Of a stretch of 26,209 nt of DNA, positions 22,601 to 26,209 are shown piece after piece (the first letter of the stretch is position 1; every line of letters starts with the position of its first letter). This stretch comes from UMGS1387 sp045541355. GTDB lineage: Bacteria; Bacillota; Clostridia; Oscillospirales; CAG-382. The notes below the pieces were generated by a model that ran no database searches, had not been told where the DNA came from, and worked only from the letters and a program-made list of their open reading frames with translations. A program made the translations under genes and the position numbers. The stretch is taken from NCBI GenBank assembly GCA_045541355.1, contig JAZQIW010000068.1, positions 1-26,209 on the forward strand, given 5' to 3'.

Positions 22601-24440
22601 AGCCTGCAACTACATAGTTATCTGCATCTTCGCCGCTAAGAGTGATTTCGCCGTCAAACTCAACTGCAATATCCTTGCCTGCATCAGCCTGTGCAAAGTA
22701 TGCCTCGGGGAGAACAGCTTCTACGTCGTCGTCGTCAACCACGCCTTCAAGAGCATAGCCTGCAACTACTGCTGCTGTTGTTCCGTCATAGAGCTTGTTT
22801 TCTACTTCGATATCAACAACCTCAACCTCAGCAGGGAGAATTGTAAGTGTTGCTGTCTTTCTTGTTGTTGCATAGCCCGAAAGGGATGCAGTTGCGGTGA
22901 TTTCGTATTCACCTGCGTCTGTTACTTCTTCAAGAGAGTATCTGAAGTTAACGCCGTCTTCGGGGTTTGTTGCAACGGCTGTGAGGGAGTGTGCCTCGCC
23001 GTCATATACTACCTCATCGTCTTCAAAATCGAATTCGATGGGATCGCCTTCTGTGATTGTAATCTCGCAGGATGTTTCAGCGAGTGTGAAGTCCTTTTCT
23101 TCCTGACCTACAAGGTAGAAGCAAGAGCCTTCTTCGGGAGTTACAACAACGTATGTGAAGATTTCTTCGCCGTCAAGGCTAACGCCTTCTGCTGTTGTGA
23201 AAGTAAGAGTTACAAGAACACCGTCGCCTTCAGCGTTCTGCATGCCTGCGTATACAAACTTCATGGGGTTTGAACCTTCGGGAGAAGCAACGCACATGGA
23301 AGCACCGAGACCGAGCTCATAGCCTGTAAGCACAAGAGAATCCTCATCATATTCAACGGAATATGTCATGCCTGCAAAGCCGGGGTTATTCTTGAAGAAC
23401 ACTTCAACCGTTGTTTCGCTGTCGAGAACAACTGTTGTATCTTCAACTACAAGGGAGGGACCTTCGTTTGTGAGTGTACCCTCTGTAAAGTCGATAACAT
23501 AGTTATCTCCGCCTGTAAGAGTACCGATTGTGATATCAAACTCGCCTGCAACCTCGGAGTTTTCAACTGTTTCGAGTTCGCCCTCGAGTTCATCATCGCC
23601 AACAAGGCCGTCTACTTCATATTCAAGAACGGGGATTTCATCGCCCATCTTGATTGTGTAGTCTTCTGCCACAACTTCAATTGTCTTAGGTTCAACAACT
23701 ATTTCAAATGTTTCAGAGAAGTCCTTAAGGTCATCGTTACCTTCTCTTGCAACTGTGATTTCAGTTGTACCTGCGCCAACGATTGTAACAGTACCATCCT
23801 CATCAACAGTAACAACATCTTCGTCACCTGATTCGAATGTTGTGTCTGCATCTTCGTTTACGTTTTCGCCTTCTTCAACCTCGATTGTGAAGGAGTCATC
23901 GCCGTATGTAACTGTTTCTTCAACGCCGGAAACCGTAAGATCCTGAGGATCCTTATCGAGAACCTCGAATGCACCTACTACTTCGGGAAGTGTGAAGTCA
24001 ATTTCATTATAGCCTTCAAGGTAGAAGCAGGAGCCTGCTTCGGGAGTGAACAATATATCGTATACACCGGGCTCTGCGCCGTCAAGCACAGTAAACTTGA
24101 GTGTTACGAGTGTGCCGTCGCCTGTTGCGTTCTGCATACCTGCGTATACGAACTTCATGGGAACTGTTCCCTCAGGAGAAGCAACGCACATTGCTGCGCC
24201 GAGACCGAGTTCATATTCTGAGAGCTCAAGTACCTCGTCGTTATAGTCGATTGAGTATGTCATACCTGCAAAGCCGGGGTTATCTTCAATCGAAACAGTA
24301 ACATCTACTGTCTGACCAACCTTACCCGACGCTTCAGAAATGACGATTGTGGGTGCAGCCTCTGCAGATGCTGTCATGCTGAAGCTGAAAGAGCAGAACA
24401 TAACCGCAAAAGCGAGAAGCAAAGCTGTAAATCTTTTCAT
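19698..24440 (-). CDS. SLH-anchored surface scaffoldin with two cohesins and a long Ig-like/MBG stalk
   Basis: A 1580-residue secreted protein. Signal peptide 1-27 (cut near ASA-EAA); cohesin 1 (30-160); Big2-like (165-250); MBG (251-327); cohesin 2 (328-464); Ig-like (465-537); YDG (538-625); then MBG and Big2-like units in turn to about 1137; a YDG-like remnant to about 1212; InlB-type B repeats at 1217-1287 and 1303-1370 (GYTFAGWYDEDN, GYEFAGWYADNK), separated by Gly8 (1291-1298); an acidic Pro/Lys linker (1372-1391); and three SLH domains (1398-1450, 1459-1513, 1524-1578) that bind cell-wall polymer. Cohesins bind dockerins, so this should hold dockerin proteins on the cell surface. The two cohesins are almost alike and each has two Cys (85/138 and 383/440). 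No catalytic domain is present. AAGGAG precedes the ATG. Confidence 0.9.
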   Translation of the reverse strand: MKRFTALLLAFAVMFCSFSFSMTASAEAAPTIVISEASGKVGQTVDVTVSIEDNPGFAGMTYSIDYNDEVLELSEYELGLGAAMCVASPEGTVPMKFVYAGMQNATGDGTLVTLKFTVLDGAEPGVYDILFTPEAGSCFYLEGYNEIDFTLPEVVGAFEVLDKDPQDLTVSGVEETVTYGDDSFTIEVEEGENVNEDADTTFESGDEDVVTVDEDGTVTIVGAGTTEITVAREGNDDLKDFSETFEIVVEPKTIEVVAEDYTIKMGDEIPVLEYEVDGLVGDDELEGELETVENSEVAGEFDITIGTLTGGDNYVIDFTEGTLTNEGPSLVVEDTTVVLDSETTVEVFFKNNPGFAGMTYSVEYDEDSLVLTGYELGLGASMCVASPEGSNPMKFVYAGMQNAEGDGVLVTLTFTTAEGVSLDGEEIFTYVVVTPEEGSCFYLVGQEEKDFTLAETSCEITITEGDPIEFDFEDDEVVYDGEAHSLTAVATNPEDGVNFRYSLEEVTDAGEYEITATASLSGYATTRKTATLTILPAEVEVVDIEVENKLYDGTTAAVVAGYALEGVVDDDDVEAVLPEAYFAQADAGKDIAVEFDGEITLSGEDADNYVVAGWDDAEATIEKRPITVTAESYEVTINTSLPESYGYAVTEGEVFEEYSEIFTGKLACSARINKEGEYKITRGSLKTNGNYDMTFLPGYVYVITLPAQEIEVGEVGSVTYGVGEFELEISYTGEYNTDEGVETEITSSDDSVLAVEVVDGTVIVSVLKAGNATLTVSRAGNEEFGPFTKKIEVEVEKMPVVIKAADLEMTVDAEVPALTWYVVEGELFEEDAFSGELKLNTRKFDASTAGEYEGVIEKGTFKLSSNYELVEFIKGSIVVSEMPTQDITVTAGADLGELVYGGEGTEIEIVYGNVYNEDADTVVTSTNDDVVSVEMVDGVAVVTVVGAGDATIIVSRAGNDELAPFTKRFEVSVAPRAITVKALDITKRFGSPDPDFEWEIVEGELVEGDEPEGTFERKSGEKLGDYAIKLGSFTFGDNYDITFVGGTFTIVDKTPQVLTIAEIDGEYTYGEEGFELAVESDSGLSAFAYESSDELVASVDENGYVTIVGAGEATIKVTEPGNEDYSEGTAEVEIVVNKAEVELVALDLEEETFELSGVVGEDDVAFDFNTVEVEVAEEGEEASVVNVVNIRLAGADADNYECTTESFPIGEVANEDIVTLTVEVKKGGTAEGEGTFLAGSVVYLVAEANKGYTFAGWYDEDNKRLSKADEYSFELTEDLALTAKFNKKSSGGGGGGGGSSVATYDATFQIVIGQTEKVVVEKGEKVTPIADPVREGYEFAGWYADNKFTEEFDFNTKLTQNVTIFAKWVKVEEEPEEEPEDKPEDKPEDKPTVPEWNNPYNDVDTDDWFYETVKYVTEKGYFNGMSENTFGANELVTRAMLVTVLYRVEGAPEVEGTVSFEDVNADDWFANAVAWANENGIVNGYSDAAFAPNDLVTREQIAAIAYRYAVLKGVDVSAEASIESYEDADAVSEYAVEALEFAVANGIITGRTETTINPSDNATRAEVATILYRIVERFAK

Positions 24441-24479
24441 TCTTTTCGTCTCCTTGATATATTATTTTTTCTTTTTTAC

Positions 24480-25223
24480 TTAATGAAGTTCAACAGGCCA
24501 GCCTGCAAGGTACTGGAGTATTCTTGAAGCATCTCTGTTACTTACGGTTCCGTCGCCGTTTGCGTCAAGTGCTTCCTCCACGTATTCGACATCCCAACCC
24601 GCAATATGCTGGAGAAGTCTCGAAGCATCTCTGTTTGTTACCGAGCCATCGCCGTTTACGTCACCGGGAAGGTATGCAGGGCCTTCAGTTACATCAACGG
24701 AACCGAAGGTTACCTTATGGCTTATGGGGCGTCTATCCTTATCAATGATTTCAAAGGAAACACCATTTTCTTCCTGTCCGCGTGTTTCTATGGAAACAGC
24801 CGTCTTTCCGAGCGCGGCTTCTCTTGCCACCTTAAAGGTATATTCAACAAGAACAACATCGCCGCCGACCTCTGCACCGTTCTTTGCGGTGAGAAGTGTG
24901 GTATAGGGGTTTGCAGAAAGTCCGTCTTCATCTCCGAGTACATCGAAATATTCGCTTTCGGGCTCGGACACAAGGGTAAGCACGCTACTGTCATATATGA
25001 GCTGGAACATTGCAGCGGAAATACCAAAGGTATTATCCTTTACAGACACTCCAACCTTTACCGTCGCGCCCTGCTGTGCCGTAGTTTCGGCAACCACAAC
25101 GTCAATTGCATAAATTGAATCGAGGTCAACCTCAACATCGTATCCGTCAGCCGAAACAAGCATCGGGAAGGCAGACACAAGCATCATTACCGTCAGAAAA
25201 AGGGCCATTATTCTCTTTCTCAT
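24480..25223 (-). CDS. Secreted cohesin-dockerin adaptor protein
   Basis: A 247-residue exported protein: signal peptide 1-25 (MLVSA-DG), cohesin-like domain 38-178 (VVVAETTAQQGATVKVGVSV, then ISAAMFQLIYDSSVLTLV), and a type I dockerin 185-245. The dockerin has two F-hand calcium loops, DVNGDGSVTNRD (188-199) and DANGDGTVSNRD (220-231), each followed by a RLLQHIAGW/RILQYLAGW helix. Residues at loop positions 10-11 are Asn-Arg in both, so the two binding faces look equivalent. One module can bind a cohesin and the other a dockerin, the make-up of an adaptor scaffoldin. It lies 39 bases upstream of the SLH scaffoldin gene without a terminator between and has a strong promoter; AAGGAG precedes the ATG. 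Confidence 0.88.
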   Translation of the reverse strand: MRKRIMALFLTVMMLVSAFPMLVSADGYDVEVDLDSIYAIDVVVAETTAQQGATVKVGVSVKDNTFGISAAMFQLIYDSSVLTLVSEPESEYFDVLGDEDGLSANPYTTLLTAKNGAEVGGDVVLVEYTFKVAREAALGKTAVSIETRGQEENGVSFEIIDKDRRPISHKVTFGSVDVTEGPAYLPGDVNGDGSVTNRDASRLLQHIAGWDVEYVEEALDANGDGTVSNRDASRILQYLAGWPVELH

Positions 25224-25243
25224 TTTTTTCGCTCCTTAAAAAA

Positions 25244-25255
25244 TGTATATATACA
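25244..25255. promoter_or_regulatory. 12-bp palindrome in the adaptor leader
   Basis: The perfect palindrome TGTATATATACA lies about 25 bases downstream of the -10 element and 21 bases before the adaptor ATG. It could be an operator, but simple AT-rich sequence can give this by chance. Confidence 0.35.
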
Positions 25256-25279
25256 GGGACTCTACTATAAATCACAGTA

Positions 25280-25308
25280 ATTGTATCACAAAACACGTTT
25301 CTTGTCAA
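25280..25308 (-). promoter_or_regulatory. Sigma-A promoter of the adaptor-scaffoldin operon
   Basis: TTGACA (25303-25308) and TACAAT (25280-25285) on the minus strand with a 17-nt spacer. The two-gene surface operon is therefore predicted to be read by the vegetative polymerase. Confidence 0.88.
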
Positions 25309-25359
25309 CGATTTTTTTGTTTTTGAGAGCGGTTTTATTTTCCTTTTTTCTTCTTTTAA

Positions 25360-26010
25360 TTACATTTTTATCGGGAGGGGGGTTATGTGCTGCAAAGTGC
25401 AAGGAATCTTTTCTTTTTGAGTTACTTTTGGTGTTACTGTTTAAGTTACTGTTTAAGTTACTTTTTTGTCGGGCAGGAGTTTCGCTGCTTTTTAAGTTAC
25501 ATTTTGTCCGGAAGGAGTGTTTCGGCACTGCGGTGCCGAGTTTCTTTTGGCCCGCCCCAAAAGAAACGAAAAACGCTCCACTCAAAAAGAGGGAGTGGCT
25601 CGGTCGGGGATAATTTGTATTTTTAATTTGCTGATTTTGACACTCACGGTTTTGAAAACGGCAAGGTTTATATCGTCAAAATCAGGGATGGAAGTTACTC
25701 TATATTACTGCTCCCCGACACTCCGCTGAATCTCCCTCTTTCGCCGTGGGGGCTTATCTCCCTCCGTTTGGGGTGGGTGCTAATTTTGGGTTTGAATCGG
25801 TTGGTCGGTGGCGTTTATGCCGACCAAGCCACGTTTTCTATCGCGGGCGATGTTATTTAGGTTTGCAGAACATGACCGCGAATTTGGGTGTCGAGCCGTC
25901 TCGACCTCCCTCCGTTTGGGATAGTGCTAATTGGGGTTTTAATCGCTTGAACAGTAGCGTTTATGCTGTTCACGCGACGTTCTAATCGAGAATATTATGT
26001 TTTGGTTAAA
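25360..26010 (-). repeat. Structured interspersed repeat, copy C (inverted, extended)
   Basis: It carries the same modules as A and B on the opposite strand. From right to left it contains a hairpin with CATAAACGCTA loop (25944-25976), ATTAGCAC, a 54-bp extra arm (25831-25884), a second hairpin TTGGTCGG/CCGACCAA with loop CATAAACGCCA (25801-25827), the core (25586-25741) with the same three nested arms, hairpin GTTTCTTTTGG/CCAAAAGAAAC (25540-25567), hairpin TCGGCAC/GTGCCGA with CGCA loop (25522-25539), and three tail modules ending in GTAAC runs. No reading frame here looks like a real gene. It lies 50 bases upstream of the adaptor operon promoter. Confidence 0.9.
25831..25884 (-). repeat. 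Inverted repeat arm, left
   Basis: The reverse complement matches 26043-26097 with a few mismatches and one indel. It contains TCGCGGGCGATGTT and GTTTGCAGAACATGACCGCG and appears as an insertion between two CATAAA-loop hairpin modules of element C. Confidence 0.88.
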
Positions 26011-26209
26011 ACCCAAATTAGCACGGGGATGCCCCCGCTGGCAATTTCGCGGTTATGTTCTGCAAACCAAAACAATATCGCCCGCGACAGAAAACGTCGC
26101 TTGACCGCCATAAATCCAAGCGGTCGGGCATTCAATTATCCAAATTAGCACAACCCCAAACGGTAGGAGATAAGCCTCCACGGCGAAAGAGGGAGGTTTA
26201 GCGCAGAGT
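26011..26209 (+). repeat. Structured interspersed repeat, copy D (runs off the right edge)
   Basis: Plus-oriented modules head-to-head with copy C: AATTAGCAC, the right inverted-repeat arm, hairpin GCTTGACCGC/GCGGTCGGGC with loop CATAAATCCAA and two T-G pairs (26099-26129), AATTAGCAC again, CAAACGGTAGGAG, and the first arm of the core (CGAAAGAGGGAG). The window ends before the rest of the core. Confidence 0.85.
26043..26097 (+). repeat. Inverted repeat arm, right
   Basis: Partner of 25831-25884. It folds locally: GCGG (26049-26052) with CCGC (26082-26085), and ATGTT with AATAT. In the other arm the last pairing is ATGTT with AACAT, so a G-C pair there is a G-T pair here and the stem is kept. 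Confidence 0.85.

Noticed and set aside
19698..24440. Plus-strand frames opposite the scaffoldin (for example 21856-22251 and 23755-23946), rich in Ser and Thr.
   Set aside because: They are shadows of the Glu/Val-rich repeats on the minus strand and have no start signals.
25309..26209. A transposase or phage gene in the right-hand repeat region.
   Set aside because: None of the six frames shows a recognisable domain; the open frames are short and follow the repeat modules.

Overview
The window looks like a chromosomal segment of an endospore-forming, Gram-positive anaerobe of class Clostridia, most likely a gut-type Oscillospirales/Ruminococcaceae relative. The reasons are Spo0A, a sigma-H-like factor, a SpoIIQ-like LytM protein, a TPP-riboswitch-controlled ThiT, ThyX in place of ThyA, strong sigma-A promoters with AGGAGG-type ribosome sites, and SLH, cohesin and dockerin surface proteins. 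Twenty-two protein genes (one cut by the left edge) and three tRNA genes are supported. This taxonomic reading comes from gene content only.

Left part (1-11415, nearly all minus strand): the tail of a GH4 glycosidase (plus); a structured repeat (element A); a tRNA-Gly/Arg/His operon with promoter and terminator; a TepA/ClpP-like protease; a double zinc-ribbon protein; a sigma-H-like factor with two candidate promoters, one carrying a Spo0A box; a TPP riboswitch, attenuator and thiT unit; a compact folate/thymidylate operon (ebfC, thyX, tmk, DJ-1 family, 5-formyl-THF cyclo-ligase, CPBP protease); spo0A with a close match to a sigma-H promoter; and a class B penicillin-binding protein. Sigma-H, Spo0A and SpoIIQ candidates with matching promoter types suggest that part of the sporulation circuit can be read in this one window.

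Middle part (11538-19637): a plus-strand operon mnmM-algI-DHHW (tRNA modification plus a membrane O-acetyltransferase and its SGNH-like partner); element B; a minus-strand three-gene microcompartment locus (acylating aldehyde dehydrogenase with a probable encapsulation peptide, one tandem BMC-T shell protein, and PduL) with no signature enzyme, hexamer or pentamer gene nearby; then the divergent SpoIIQ-like gene.

Right part (19698-26209): a two-gene surface-scaffold operon read leftward. The first gene encodes a 247-residue secreted cohesin-dockerin adaptor. The second encodes a 1580-residue SLH-anchored protein with two near-identical N-terminal cohesins and a long MBG/Big2/YDG/InlB-repeat stalk. 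Upstream of it are inverted copies of the structured repeat (elements C and D).

The least explained signal is the repeat family A-D. It has about 155-bp cores with nested inverted-repeat arms, flanked by hairpins whose stems differ between copies by compensatory changes while the loops stay constant (11-nt CATAAAYSCHA loops; 4-nt CGCA loops). That is the pattern expected of a folded RNA or a hairpin-recognised mobile element.
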